Under the pieces are notes generated by a model that searched no databases, was not told where the DNA came from, and saw only the letters and a program-made list of their open reading frames with translations. From Salinispora oceanensis (GTDB lineage Bacteria > Actinomycetota > Actinomycetes > Mycobacteriales > Micromonosporaceae), in contig NZ_KB911579.1 in NCBI RefSeq assembly GCF_000383575.1, positions 2,140,523 to 2,204,522 on the forward strand: a stretch of 64,000 nt of DNA, read 5' to 3'. Position numbers and translations under genes: made by a program. Below are positions 7,636-16,991 of this stretch, piece by piece. Positions within the stretch are counted from its first letter, which is position 1. Every line of letters begins with the position of its first letter.

Positions 7636-9168
7636 GTGACGCTCGATGGTGAGGCGCTGGAGCAGCTACGCAAGCGGGCCCGGGCCGGTGGTGCGGACAA
7701 ATACCATGCGGCGAATGCCGCGAAGGGCAAGCTCTTCGCCCGGGAACGGGTCGCGTTCCTGGTTGACGAGGGGTCGTTGGTCGAGGACGGGCTCTACGCC
7801 AACGCGCAGGCCGAGGGGCTGCCCGCCGACGGCGTGATCACCGGAACCGCCACGATCGACGGCCGCCCGGTCTGTGTGATGGCCAACGACTCCACGGTCA
7901 AGGCCGGCAGTTGGGGCGCCCGGACCGTCGAAAAGATCATTCGGATCATCGAGCGGGCCTACGCGACCAAGGTTCCGATGGTCTACCTGGTCGACTCGGC
8001 TGGTGCCCGGATCACCGATCAGGTGGAGCTGTTCCCCGGCCGGCGGGGCGCCGGAAAAATCTTCTGGAACCAGGTCCGCGCGTCTGGCTCGATTCCCCAG
8101 GTCTGTGCGCTCTTCGGGCCGAGCGCGGCGGGTGGGGCATACATCCCCGCCTTCTGCGACGTGGTCGCCATGGTCGAGGGAAACGCCAGCATGTACCTGG
8201 GCTCGGACCGCATGGTCGAGATGGTCACCGGAGAACAGACCACGCTGGAGGCGATGGGCGGGGCCCGGGTGCACTGCGCCGAGTCCGGCGTCGGGCACTT
8301 CCTCTGCCGGAGTGAGGCCGACGCGCTCGACGTCGTGCGGCGTTACCTGTCGTACCTGCCGACAAACTGGACGCAGGAGCCGCCACCGGCGCCCGCTGTC
8401 GATGCGCCGGCGAAGGTCGATCTGGCGGCGCTGGTGCCGGCCAGCGAGCGGCAGGCGTTCGACATGCGTCGGTACGCGAAGGGGCTGCTCGACCAGGGGA
8501 GCTTCTTCGAGATTCAGGCGCTCTGGGCCAAGGAGTTGACCATAGGTTTCGGCCGGCTCAACGGCGAGGTCGTTGGCGTGGTCGGCAACAACTCGATGTT
8601 CAAGGGGGGCGTGCTCTTCGTTGACTCGGCCGACAAGGCGACGCGGTTCGTGCAGCTCTGTGACGCGTTCAACGTGCCGCTACTGTTCCTCTCCGACGTG
8701 CCCGGGTTCATGGTCGGCAGCGCGGTGGAGAAGCAGGGCATCATCCGGCACGGCGCCAAAATGATCACTGCGATCTCCGAGGCGACCGTACCCAAGATCT
8801 GCGTGGTGGTGCGCAAGGCCTACGGGGCCGGCCTCTACGCAATGGCCGGCCCCGGGTTCGAGCCGGACGCCACGATCGCCCTGCCGACCGCGAAGATCGC
8901 CGTGATGGGTGCGGAGGCGGCGGTTAACGCGGTCTACGCCAACAAGATCGCGGCAATCGGGGACGAGAGCGAACGCGCCGCCTTCGTCGCCGCCCGCCGC
9001 GAGGAGTACGAGCAGGACATTGACATCGTCCGGCTCGCCAGCGAACTGGTGGTTGACGCGATCGTGGAACCACCCGAGCTGCGAGGTGAGCTGATTCGCC
9101 GGTTCGCCGCCGCCCGCGGCAAGGATCGCCACTTCGCCACCCGCCGGCACGGCGTCACCCCTGTCTGA
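7636..9168 (+). CDS. acyl-CoA carboxylase carboxyltransferase (beta) subunit
   Basis: 510 residues, normal for the AccD/PccB/MccB family. Transfers carboxyl from carboxybiotin to an acyl-CoA. The N-terminal crotonase-like half contains KGKLFARERV, VYLVDSAGARITDQ and GPSAAGGAYIPAFCD (oxyanion loop). The C-terminal half contains LFLSDVPGFMVGSAVEKQGI and RKAYGAGLYAMAGPGF. GTG 7636 was chosen because AAGGAG lies 5 bases before it; an upstream GTG at 7585 would add 17 Arg/Gly-rich residues. Its neighbours (HMG-CoA lyase, acyl-CoA dehydrogenase, biotin carboxylase) favour 3-methylcrotonyl-CoA as substrate, but sequence alone does not exclude other short branched acyl-CoAs. Confidence 0.9.
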   Translation: MTLDGEALEQLRKRARAGGADKYHAANAAKGKLFARERVAFLVDEGSLVEDGLYANAQAEGLPADGVITGTATIDGRPVCVMANDSTVKAGSWGARTVEKIIRIIERAYATKVPMVYLVDSAGARITDQVELFPGRRGAGKIFWNQVRASGSIPQVCALFGPSAAGGAYIPAFCDVVAMVEGNASMYLGSDRMVEMVTGEQTTLEAMGGARVHCAESGVGHFLCRSEADALDVVRRYLSYLPTNWTQEPPPAPAVDAPAKVDLAALVPASERQAFDMRRYAKGLLDQGSFFEIQALWAKELTIGFGRLNGEVVGVVGNNSMFKGGVLFVDSADKATRFVQLCDAFNVPLLFLSDVPGFMVGSAVEKQGIIRHGAKMITAISEATVPKICVVVRKAYGAGLYAMAGPGFEPDATIALPTAKIAVMGAEAAVNAVYANKIAAIGDESERAAFVAARREEYEQDIDIVRLASELVVDAIVEPPELRGELIRRFAAARGKDRHFATRRHGVTPV

Positions 9169-9229
9169 TCCGGCCGCCACGGCGTCACGAGCGACGGGTG
9201 GCCCATCCCCCCCCCACCAGGAGGAACCC

Positions 9230-10384
9230 ATGGACTTTCGGCTCACCGAGGAGCACGAGGCGCTGCGGACGAGTGTCCGCGACCTCGCCCGCGAGGTGGT
9301 CGCTCCGGTCATCGCCGACCACTACGAGCGGCACACCTTCCCGTACGACGTCATTCGCCAGATGGGAAAGATGGGCCTGTTCGGTCTTCCCTTCCCGGAG
9401 GAGCACGGCGGAATGGGCGGTGACTACTTCGCACTCTGCCTCGCGCTGGAGGAGCTGGCCCGGATCGACTCCAGCGTGGCGATCACGCTCGAGGCGGCGG
9501 TTTCGCTCGGCGCTATGCCCATCTACCGGTTCGGCACGGATGAGCAGCGGGCACGGTGGCTGCCGCGGCTACTCAACGGCACGGCACTGGCCGCGTTCGG
9601 ATTGACTGAGCCGGGCTTCGGCTCGGACGCCGGGGGGACCCAGACTCGGGCGGTACTCGATGAGTCGACGGACGAGTGGGTGATCAACGGGTCGAAGGCG
9701 TTTATCACCAACTCCGGGACCGACATCACCGATCTGGTCACCGTCGCCGCGGTCACCGGTACGAGGCCGGACGGTTCGAAGGAGTTGTCCACGATCATCG
9801 TGCCGACCGGAACCCCGGGCTTCACGGTGGCGCCGGGGTACTCCAAGGTGGGCTGGACGGCCTCCGACACGCACGAGCTGACCTTCGATGACTGCCGGGT
9901 GCCGGCGGGGAACCTGCTCGGCGAGCGGGGTCGAGGCTTCGCGCAGTTCCTGCGGATCCTCGACGAGGGGCGGATCGCGATCGCCGCGCTCGCAGTCGGA
10001 CTGGCCCAAGGCTGTGTGGACGAGTCGGTCCGGTACGCGAAGGAACGGCACGCCTTCGGCCGTCCGATCGGGGCCAACCAGGCGATTCAATTCAAGATTG
10101 CGGATATGGAGCTGCGGGTGCACACCGCTCGGCTGGCGTACTACGACGCTGCGGCGCGGATGCTTGCCGGAGAACCGTTCAAGCGCCAGGCGGCCATCGC
10201 CAAGCTGCACGCCAGCACCATCGCAGTTGACAACGCCCGGGACGCCACTCAGATCCACGGCGGCTACGGCTTCATGAACGAGTTCCCGGTGGCCCGCTTC
10301 TGGCGGGACGCCAAGATTCTGGAGATTGGTGAGGGTACCTCCGAGGTGCAGCGCATGATCATTGCTCGGGAACTGGGGCTGTAG
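9230..10384 (+). CDS. acyl-CoA dehydrogenase, isovaleryl/short-branched-chain type
   Basis: 384 residues, the normal length for a tetrameric FAD acyl-CoA dehydrogenase. The N-terminal helical domain starts MDFRLTEEHEALRTSVRDLA. The FAD/substrate signature AAFGLTEPGFGSDAGG, the middle beta domain, and the C-terminal signatures DATQIHGGYGFMNE and ILEIGEGTSEVQRMIIAREL (catalytic-base region) are all present. The ATG is preceded by AGGAGG. It is 61 bp after the carboxyltransferase, so probably cotranscribed. With HMG-CoA lyase and the carboxylase it would perform the isovaleryl-CoA to methylcrotonyl-CoA step. A methylglutaconyl-CoA hydratase is not in the window. Confidence 0.92.
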   Translation: MDFRLTEEHEALRTSVRDLAREVVAPVIADHYERHTFPYDVIRQMGKMGLFGLPFPEEHGGMGGDYFALCLALEELARIDSSVAITLEAAVSLGAMPIYRFGTDEQRARWLPRLLNGTALAAFGLTEPGFGSDAGGTQTRAVLDESTDEWVINGSKAFITNSGTDITDLVTVAAVTGTRPDGSKELSTIIVPTGTPGFTVAPGYSKVGWTASDTHELTFDDCRVPAGNLLGERGRGFAQFLRILDEGRIAIAALAVGLAQGCVDESVRYAKERHAFGRPIGANQAIQFKIADMELRVHTARLAYYDAAARMLAGEPFKRQAAIAKLHASTIAVDNARDATQIHGGYGFMNEFPVARFWRDAKILEIGEGTSEVQRMIIARELGL

Positions 10385-10412
10385 CCGGACCGGGATGCTT
10401 CTACGGCGGAAC

Positions 10413-10434
10413 TACCCGGCATCGCTGTCGGGTA
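10413..10434 (+). terminator. weak hairpin after the acyl-CoA dehydrogenase gene
   Basis: Inverted repeat TACCCG (10413-10418) and CGGGTA (10429-10434) with a 10-base loop, 29 bp after the stop. It is the only candidate for ending the catabolic operon and is short, so it may be part of the next gene's promoter instead. Confidence 0.35.
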
Positions 10435-10505
10435 TCCGCAGTGGCCCGTCAGTAGGGCGACGATGACCTGTCGGCAATCGTCGTTGATCCGTATTCTTCC
10501 TGGCC

Positions 10506-13073
10506 ATGAACCCGGAGGATGACCATCCACGGTGGTCGGGCGGCCGGATGGGGCTGCCCGACCTGCTCCGCGGGCACCGGCTCGCCGCCGGTCTGACCCA
10601 GGCCGACCTGGCGGGCCGGGCTGGCATCGGGGTCCGGACTGTTCGGGACGTGGAGCGGGGACGTTCGTCGCGGCCCCAGCGGACCACCGTCGAGCTGCTC
10701 GCGACCGCCCTTGGCCTGGCCGGAGCAGCACGGGCCACCTTCGTCGCCGCCGCCCGACACGTGCCGACGTCCCGCTGCCCGGAGGACGAGTCACCGCTCT
10801 ACGCCGGCCCGGAGGGCATGGTATGGCCCACCGCGCTGCCCCCGGCCCCCGAACTGATCGGTCGGGAGCGTGATGTCGCCGAGCTGGTCGGGATGCTCAC
10901 CGGCGAGCCGGCGGTCCGGCTGGTCAGCCTGGTCGGGTTGGCTGGCGTTGGCAAGACGGCGCTGGCCCTGTCGGTGGCCCACGGGGCTGCCGAACACCTT
11001 CCGGGTGGGGTAGCCGGGGTCCTCACCGGCGAGGGAACGGATGTCGCGGAGCTGCTCGCCGCCGCGGCGGCGGTCTTTGGGGCCGCTCGCCTCCCCGAGC
11101 TCGCCACCCTCCTTACGGATCAGCCGGCACTGCTACTTGTGGACGCGGTGGAGCGGGCTCCCGGCCCGGTCGCCGAAGCCCTGCACCGGCTCGCGACCAC
11201 GGTGCCGTCCCTGCGTGTGCTGGTCACCGGCCGGCATCCGGTCGGGCTGCGCGGTGAGCGGGTCCGGCCCGTAGCCCCGCTCGACATGCCCCCGTCGGAC
11301 CGCGACGAGGCGGGTCCGGCGGCCCTCGCCCGGTATCCGGCGGTGGCGCTCTTCACCGCCCGGCTCGCGCTGGTTCGGCGGAACGCGCCGACGGCGGAGG
11401 AGCTGCCGGCGCTGGCCCGGCTGGTCCGGCGCCTCGGTGGCCTTCCGCTGGCGATCGAGCTGATGGCGGCGCGGGGGCACCTGCTCGACCTCAACGAGCT
11501 GCTCGACCGATACGGCGATCGGGTTCTTGACCTGGCGACTGTCTCCGGCACAGCGGAGCGGCCGGGTTGGAACGCTGCTGATCCGGCCCCGGCACAGCGA
11601 TCGCCCGCGGCGGTCGTCGAGACGCTGCGGGACGCTGTTGCGACCAGCTATCTCCTGCTCAAGCCCCAGGAGCAGGCGGCCCTGCGGCGGCTCGCCGTCT
11701 TCGGTAACCGTTGGTCGATCAAGCTGGCCGAGGAGATGCTCGAAGTTGGTGCCGAACCGGCGGACGGGGTGCTGGTCGGTGATCCGGTTGTGCTGCTGGA
11801 CCGGCTCCGGGAGTTGGGTCTACTCAGCATTCGGGGAGTGGGGTCGTTCCGATTCCGGCTGCTCGACGCCGTCCGGGAGTTCGCCGTTGAGCAGGCTGCC
11901 GGCGCGGGGGAACTCACCCTGGCTCGGCGTCAACATGCCCGGGTTATGGCCAGACTGGTCGCCGAGACGGCCCCGTACCTGGCCGGGGCGGACCTGACGG
12001 CGGCGGTGCACCGGCTGGATGACGTGGGCGGGGACATCAGCTCCGCCCTTGCGCACGCCGCTGTTGACGAGCCGGTGACCGCGCTGGCCCTGGCGGCCGG
12101 ACTCGTGCGCTGGTGGCGCTTCCGGGGGCGGGACGTCGCTGGCCGGCAGTGGCTGCGCCGGTTGCTGGCGGATCCGCGTACCGCTGACGCTGCCCCCGTC
12201 CTGCGGGCGTGGGCGTTGCTGGGCGTGGCCCAGCTGGCTGCCGAGCACGGCGCGGGAGCTGAGGAACTGCCGGCCGCCCGCGCGGCACTCGCCGATTTGC
12301 AGTCGGCCGGTGACGTTACTGGTGAGCTGGCGGCCCGTACGGTTCTGGGCAGGTTGTTCACCGGCACCGGCGATCACGATGAGGCGCGGGGTCAGGCCGA
12401 GGCGGTACTGGCGCTGGCCACCCGGCATGGGCGGATCCGGGACATGACGGTGGCGCAGAACAACCTGGCCTGGCACGGGATCCGGGTCGGTGACCTCGCC
12501 ACCGCCCGGCGCCGGCTGGCTGCCGCCGATCGCTTGGCGGCCCAGTGTGGGGAGCAGCGGCTACGAGTACTCGCGATGGCCAATCTGGCCGAGGTCACGC
12601 GACTTGAGGGCCGGTACGACCTCGCCGTCGATCAGGGGCGGAGGACGCTGGCGGCGTTGACGGCGCTGGGTGACCCGGGGCACCACCGTCGGGTGCTGGG
12701 CACGGTCGGGCTGGCGCTGGCACAGGACGATCGGGTGACGGAGGCGGCCGAGGTGCTGGCCGAGCTGCGGCCGGGGGCACCGGCGGCGGGTTTGAGCTGG
12801 ATGCCGGCAGACGGGATCTGTGGGTTGATCGAAGGAACACTGGCGTTGCGCCGGGGTGATCGGGAGCTGGCGGCCGAGTGGTTCGCCGTCGCTGCCGAGG
12901 CGGGGGCCAACAGCCAGGACCGTCGCGACCTGGTGGAGGCGCTGGTGGGGCTGGCCGCCAGCACGGCGGAGCCGGCTGTGTTGGAGCGGCTGGATGCGGT
13001 ATGCCGGGTCAGTGGGATCCGTCTGTTGCCGCCGGAGGTGGAGGCCTTGGCTGCGGCTACCCGTCGGCCGTGA
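10506..13073 (+). CDS. XRE-type HTH regulator with NB-ARC-like ATPase and TPR-like C-terminus
   Basis: 855 residues. The N-terminal helix-turn-helix spans about residues 18-70 (LLRGHRLAAGLTQADLAGRA, GIGVRTVRDVERGRSSRPQR). An NTPase domain has a Walker A at about 144-152 (GLAGVGKTAL) and a Walker B-like LLLVDAVERA. A winged-helix ARC-type region contains RLGGLPLAIELMA, and a long alanine-rich helical repeat region fills the C-terminal 400 residues. This is the STAND-type architecture of AfsR/GutR-like signal-dependent regulators, without the SARP domain. A possible -10 (TATTCT, 10492-10497) lies 8 bases before the ATG, suggesting a nearly leaderless mRNA. No obvious target gene sits next to it. 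Confidence 0.85.
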   Translation: MNPEDDHPRWSGGRMGLPDLLRGHRLAAGLTQADLAGRAGIGVRTVRDVERGRSSRPQRTTVELLATALGLAGAARATFVAAARHVPTSRCPEDESPLYAGPEGMVWPTALPPAPELIGRERDVAELVGMLTGEPAVRLVSLVGLAGVGKTALALSVAHGAAEHLPGGVAGVLTGEGTDVAELLAAAAAVFGAARLPELATLLTDQPALLLVDAVERAPGPVAEALHRLATTVPSLRVLVTGRHPVGLRGERVRPVAPLDMPPSDRDEAGPAALARYPAVALFTARLALVRRNAPTAEELPALARLVRRLGGLPLAIELMAARGHLLDLNELLDRYGDRVLDLATVSGTAERPGWNAADPAPAQRSPAAVVETLRDAVATSYLLLKPQEQAALRRLAVFGNRWSIKLAEEMLEVGAEPADGVLVGDPVVLLDRLRELGLLSIRGVGSFRFRLLDAVREFAVEQAAGAGELTLARRQHARVMARLVAETAPYLAGADLTAAVHRLDDVGGDISSALAHAAVDEPVTALALAAGLVRWWRFRGRDVAGRQWLRRLLADPRTADAAPVLRAWALLGVAQLAAEHGAGAEELPAARAALADLQSAGDVTGELAARTVLGRLFTGTGDHDEARGQAEAVLALATRHGRIRDMTVAQNNLAWHGIRVGDLATARRRLAAADRLAAQCGEQRLRVLAMANLAEVTRLEGRYDLAVDQGRRTLAALTALGDPGHHRRVLGTVGLALAQDDRVTEAAEVLAELRPGAPAAGLSWMPADGICGLIEGTLALRRGDRELAAEWFAVAAEAGANSQDRRDLVEALVGLAASTAEPAVLERLDAVCRVSGIRLLPPEVEALAAATRRP

Positions 13074-13209
13074 CCGGTTGCGGCGGAGAACGGGGGGCCG
13101 GTGAACAGGTCCCGGGAGGTGGCGCGAGCGAGAGCCCCCTCTGTTACCCCTCGCTCGTCGCCCGCGCCCTCCCCCGGGTGCATCCCCCGTTGATCGAAGC
13201 TTAGTTGGC

Positions 13210-13237
13210 GGGTAAAAGTCGGCTGACCGATTTACCC
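13210..13237. terminator. hairpin between the convergent XRE/NB-ARC and MarR genes
   Basis: GGGTAAA (13210-13216) pairs with TTTACCC (13231-13237), and inner bases GTCGG/CCGA extend the stem imperfectly. It sits in the 263-bp convergent gap between the genes ending at 13073 and 13337, so a bidirectional terminator is the simplest reading. The low GC of the arms is unusual here. Confidence 0.35.
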
Positions 13238-13336
13238 AACAATGGGCAGGCCATGGACCAGTTCTGCCGCTCTTTCTGCCGGTGGTGTCCTCAGCTGGCG
13301 ACGATCCGGCCAGGGCCGGGCCACCCACGGCGGGTG

Positions 13337-13834
13337 TCAGTCGCTGTCCCGGTCCGGTTCCGGGCCGGTGGCACCGGCGGTGGCGCCGGGGTGGGCCGCA
13401 TCTCGCACCCGACGTAGTCCATCGAGGAGTCGGGCCAGCGACTCCGGGTCGAGCTGCCCGGTGAACCACTCCTCAATGATTCGTAGGTGGCCCGGGAGTA
13501 CGGCGTCGAGCCGCTTACGGCCGGCTTCGGTAGCCACCGCGAACGAGCTGCGTCGGTCGGCGGGGCAGGCGCGTCGGGCGAGGAGCCCGTCGCGTTCCAT
13601 TCGGTCGACCACGCGGGTCGTCCCGCTGGTGGAGAGGGAGGTCTGTGCGGCCAGGTCGGTCATCCGAAGCTGGTTGTCCGGCGAGCGGGCGAGCCGGGTG
13701 AGCACTTCGAACTCCACCGGGGAGAGGTCGTGCTCCTCGAACTGGGCGGTGAACCGAGCCGACAGTCCAGCGTGCGCCTCGACGAGTAGGCCGACAGCGG
13801 TGATTCGGGGGTCGTTGAACAGATTCTGGTCCAC
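13337..13834 (-). CDS. MarR-family transcriptional regulator
   Basis: 165 residues from a GTG. Winged-helix DNA-binding core at about 38-110: LSPVEFEVLTRLARSPDNQL, RMTDLAAQTSLSTSGTTRVV and the wing DRMERDGLLARRACPADRRS (the D-x-R-x-x wing motif is clear). The C-terminal helix closes the dimer interface. A 35-residue Pro/Gly/acidic tail is extra. The upstream 226-bp gap is unusually AT-rich and carries a GCAATATTGC palindrome 29 bp from its start codon, a likely autoregulatory site. It diverges from the GCS2-family ligase gene, which may be its target. Confidence 0.9.
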   Translation of the reverse strand: MDQNLFNDPRITAVGLLVEAHAGLSARFTAQFEEHDLSPVEFEVLTRLARSPDNQLRMTDLAAQTSLSTSGTTRVVDRMERDGLLARRACPADRRSSFAVATEAGRKRLDAVLPGHLRIIEEWFTGQLDPESLARLLDGLRRVRDAAHPGATAGATGPEPDRDSD

Positions 13835-13862
13835 TCATCGATCTTACCAGTAGTTGATCAGT

Positions 13863-13872
13863 GCAATATTGC
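13863..13872. promoter_or_regulatory. candidate MarR operator
   Basis: Perfect 10-bp palindrome GCAATATTGC in the AT-rich divergent spacer between the marR-like gene (start 13834) and the ligase gene (start 14061). MarR proteins usually bind short AT-rich dyads near their own promoter, so position and composition fit. Confidence 0.4.
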
Positions 13873-14060
13873 TGCAGACGTATTTGTCCTGCACGTTATT
13901 TACGAGACAAGCAAATTTTGTGGAAGGCGCTCGCGACCACGTTTTGGTGGGCTCGTGTGTGCCCGGCTCTGGCCTGCTGCCTTGGGCGCTCTTACCGTAA
14001 ATGGTTCACAATGCGCTGCGGAGCGGCATCGCTCCGTCACCCTCGGCGCCAGGAGGACAC

Positions 14061-15539
14061 ATGGGCAGGGATGTCACGCGAGGCGCCTTCTCCCGGGAGG
14101 ATCGGGTGCGCTACCGCCGCAAGGTACGTCGCTGCCTGGACGTCTTCGCCTTGATGTTGGACGACTTCGGGTTTGCTGCCGACCGGCCCACGACCGGCTT
14201 GGAGATCGAGCTAAACCTGGTCGACTCCGCCGCCGAACCGGCGATGCGGAACGAGGAGATTCTCGCCGACATCGCTGACCCGCTCTTCCAGACCGAACTG
14301 GGGCAGTTCAATCTCGAGCTGAACGCAGCGCCCCGGCTGATCGAGGGCACCGGCTTCACCGGCTACGAACAGGACCTTCGCGGCAGTCTCGCCCGCGCCG
14401 ACGAGCGGGCCGCCAAGTCCGACGCGAAGATCCTCCTGGTGGGAATCTTGCCCACCCTGACCGAGGGGCACCTGGTCGTTGACAACCTCTCCACCAATGA
14501 GCGCTACCGGGTGCTCAACGACCAGATCGTCGGAGCGCGGGGCGAAGACATCGAGCTCGACATCCGCGGGGTCGAGCGGTTGCAGACCCACACCGACTCG
14601 ATCGCTCCCGAGTCGGCCTGCACCAGTCTGCAGTTGCACCTCCAGGTCGCGCCGGACAGCTTCGCTGACTACTGGAACGCCTCGCAGGCGATCGCTGCCG
14701 CCCAGGTGGCTACCGGGGCTAACTCCCCCTATCTGTATGGCCGACAACTCTGGGCGGAGACCCGGATCGCGCTGTTCCAACAAGCGACCGACACCCGGCC
14801 AGACGAGTTGAAGGCGCAGGGCGTCCGCCCTCGGGTCTGGTTCGGTGAACGGTGGATCACCTCGATTTTTGACCTCTTTGAGGAGAACGTCCGCTACTTC
14901 CCGCCGCTGTTGCCGATCTGCGAGGAAGAGGACCCGGTGGAGGTGTTGCACGCCGGGGGAGTGCCGAACCTCGGCGAACTGCGCCTGCACAACGGGACCG
15001 TCTACCGCTGGAATCGACCGGTCTACGACATCACCGAGGGGCGTCCACACCTACGGGTGGAGAACCGGGTCCTGCCAGCCGGTCCGACTGTGATCGACAT
15101 GCTGGCCAACGCCGCCTTCTACTTCGGATCGGCGCGGGGGCTAGCGGAGGCGGATCGTCCGGCCTGGAGTCAGCTGACGTTCAGCGCAGCGGAGGAAAAC
15201 TTCCACTCCGCCGCCCGTCGGGGCATGGACGCAATGGTGCACTGGCCTCGGCTGGGTGAGGTGCCGGTCGCCGAGCTGGTCCTCGACGTGCTGCTGCCAC
15301 AGGCGGCGATCGGGCTGGACCGGTTCGGTGTGGCTCCCGGTGAGCGAGACCGGCTGCTCAGCGTCATCGAGCAGCGCTGCCAGACCCGGCGCAACGGCGC
15401 GGTGTGGCAGGCGGAGACGGTGTGGGCGGCCGAGCGACACCGGAAACTCGATCGTTCGGCGGCGCTGCACCACATGGTTCAGCGGTACGCCGAACTCCAA
15501 CGCACTAACGAGCCGGTGCACACCTGGCCGGTCGACTAG
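14061..15539 (+). CDS. GCS2-family carboxylate-amine ligase (glutamate-cysteine ligase-like)
   Basis: 492 residues from an ATG preceded by AGGAGG. The segment GLEIELNLVDSAAEPAMRNE followed by GQFNLELNAAPR matches the ATP/metal-binding beginning of glutamate-cysteine ligase family 2 proteins (Glu residues in EIELN and NLELN). SACTSLQLHLQV, ANSPYLYGRQLWAETRIALF and RVENRVLPAGPT continue the fold. Members join a carboxylate to an amine using ATP. Actinomycetes make mycothiol rather than glutathione, so the true substrate is uncertain; a role in gamma-glutamyl compound or ergothioneine-related synthesis is possible but not shown. It diverges from the MarR regulator. Confidence 0.75.
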   Translation: MGRDVTRGAFSREDRVRYRRKVRRCLDVFALMLDDFGFAADRPTTGLEIELNLVDSAAEPAMRNEEILADIADPLFQTELGQFNLELNAAPRLIEGTGFTGYEQDLRGSLARADERAAKSDAKILLVGILPTLTEGHLVVDNLSTNERYRVLNDQIVGARGEDIELDIRGVERLQTHTDSIAPESACTSLQLHLQVAPDSFADYWNASQAIAAAQVATGANSPYLYGRQLWAETRIALFQQATDTRPDELKAQGVRPRVWFGERWITSIFDLFEENVRYFPPLLPICEEEDPVEVLHAGGVPNLGELRLHNGTVYRWNRPVYDITEGRPHLRVENRVLPAGPTVIDMLANAAFYFGSARGLAEADRPAWSQLTFSAAEENFHSAARRGMDAMVHWPRLGEVPVAELVLDVLLPQAAIGLDRFGVAPGERDRLLSVIEQRCQTRRNGAVWQAETVWAAERHRKLDRSAALHHMVQRYAELQRTNEPVHTWPVD

Positions 15540-15643
15540 GTGGCCGGCGGGTTGACCATAGGCCCTTGTGGCCGGAGCGTCGGGGTCGATGGTGACCGCC
15601 GGGCGCGAGGCAGCGGCCGGTCGGACGCGCCCCGCCACCACCG

Positions 15644-16939
15644 TCAGCTGGTGCGGCGGGTGGATCGGGGCCGGCGCGAACCCGTCTCCTTCGGCTCCGC
15701 TGAGGCGGGGGCGGAATCCTCTGCTGACGCATCGTCCGCCGTGCGCTGAACCGGCACCCCGCTGGTGGCGTCCGCCTTCACGGTGCGGGGTCGTCGGCTT
15801 CCTGCTCCGCGGGGCCGGCCGCGAGTGGTGGGCGTCGCGACGGTCGAACCGTCCGGCTCCGGGTCGCTTGGGGACCTCCTCGACTGGGGCGAATCAGCTG
15901 CGGGCTCCGCTGGTCGGTGCGCCTCTGTCCGCCGCCGCCGGCTGGCCCGTTGGCTGACCGCGGTGACCAGCGCCGAACCCCCAACACCGAGGATGACCGC
16001 GTACGGGGCGATGAGGTGCGCTGACGCCTGGCCGGGAGCGAGGTCGGCCAAGTCTGGCACGGCGAGCAGGTAGGCGACCGCGACGAGGAGCGGGCCGGCC
16101 GCGCCGGAGGCGGTGACACCCGCTCCTTGGTCGGGGCGTTGGGTCGTGCCACGGGCGACCAGTACGCCGATGAGGAGGGCGGAGCCGAGGGACAGCAGTG
16201 CACCCGGCCAGTAGAACCAGTCGCGGAGCCACAGCTCGGTTCCGCCGACGCTGAGCTGCCAGATGCCGAGCTGGGCGGTATTCAGTCCCTGTCCCGCAAT
16301 GACGCCATCCACAACCGCCACCACCGCGAGCAGCCACAGCCAGCCGGTGGTCGCGAGCACGTTGGTGGCGGCGGCGCGGGAGTGCAACGCCCAGCCGGCG
16401 ATGGCCATGCCGACCAGGACGCCCAGGGCGGCGTATCCGGCGGCGACGTCGCGGGGCGCGGCGACGCCGGGTACCACGGCCACCCGTGCCGGTACGGCGG
16501 TCAACAGCACCGTGATCAGGGCACCGAACCCGCTGGCGCCGACGAGCGCCACTCTGCCGAGCGCACTGTCGGACTCGGCCGGCTCGGTCTGGCCGGGCCT
16601 CTCCCGGGTGGTCGGTGCGGCGGCAGCTGAGTCGCTCGGGCTGTCGGCCGTCGAGTCCGCTCTGGAGAGTTCGCCGTGGCTGCTGCTCGGCCGGTGCTCC
16701 GCTGGGCCGCGACGGCGGAGGTGTTGTGCGCAGACCGCACCGACCACCGTGGAGGTGGCGGCGATCCACGTGGCCCAGATCAGGCTGGCCGTCCAGGCGG
16801 TGACGGCGACGCTCTCATCGGGCGGTGGGGCCCAGTTGATGATGCCCAGGCCGTAGCCGAAGCCCAGCGCGGCGGCGCCGGCCCCGGCAGCGGTGCCAAG
16901 CGCGGTCATGATCGATACTGCCCAGCCGCGTCTCGCCAT
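15644..16939 (-). CDS. multi-pass membrane protein with basic, AT-hook-like tail
   Basis: 431 residues. Hydrophobic segments predict about eight membrane helices: two near residues 12-70, then a charged Ser/Pro/Glu loop (about 75-125), then five or six between 128 and 325. The cytosolic C-terminal 105 residues are disordered and basic, with RGRPRG and two GSRRPR-type motifs resembling AT-hooks. I recognise no named family. It is convergent with the ligase gene at 15539 and divergent from the PASTA protein gene, with palindromes at 16992 and 17031 between. The function is unknown. Confidence 0.75.
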   Translation of the reverse strand: MARRGWAVSIMTALGTAAGAGAAALGFGYGLGIINWAPPPDESVAVTAWTASLIWATWIAATSTVVGAVCAQHLRRRGPAEHRPSSSHGELSRADSTADSPSDSAAAAPTTRERPGQTEPAESDSALGRVALVGASGFGALITVLLTAVPARVAVVPGVAAPRDVAAGYAALGVLVGMAIAGWALHSRAAATNVLATTGWLWLLAVVAVVDGVIAGQGLNTAQLGIWQLSVGGTELWLRDWFYWPGALLSLGSALLIGVLVARGTTQRPDQGAGVTASGAAGPLLVAVAYLLAVPDLADLAPGQASAHLIAPYAVILGVGGSALVTAVSQRASRRRRTEAHRPAEPAADSPQSRRSPSDPEPDGSTVATPTTRGRPRGAGSRRPRTVKADATSGVPVQRTADDASAEDSAPASAEPKETGSRRPRSTRRTS

Positions 16940-16991
16940 GCCGGCGAGCGTAACGTCCTGTGGTCGGGGCGGGGAGTACCGCGCCCATATT

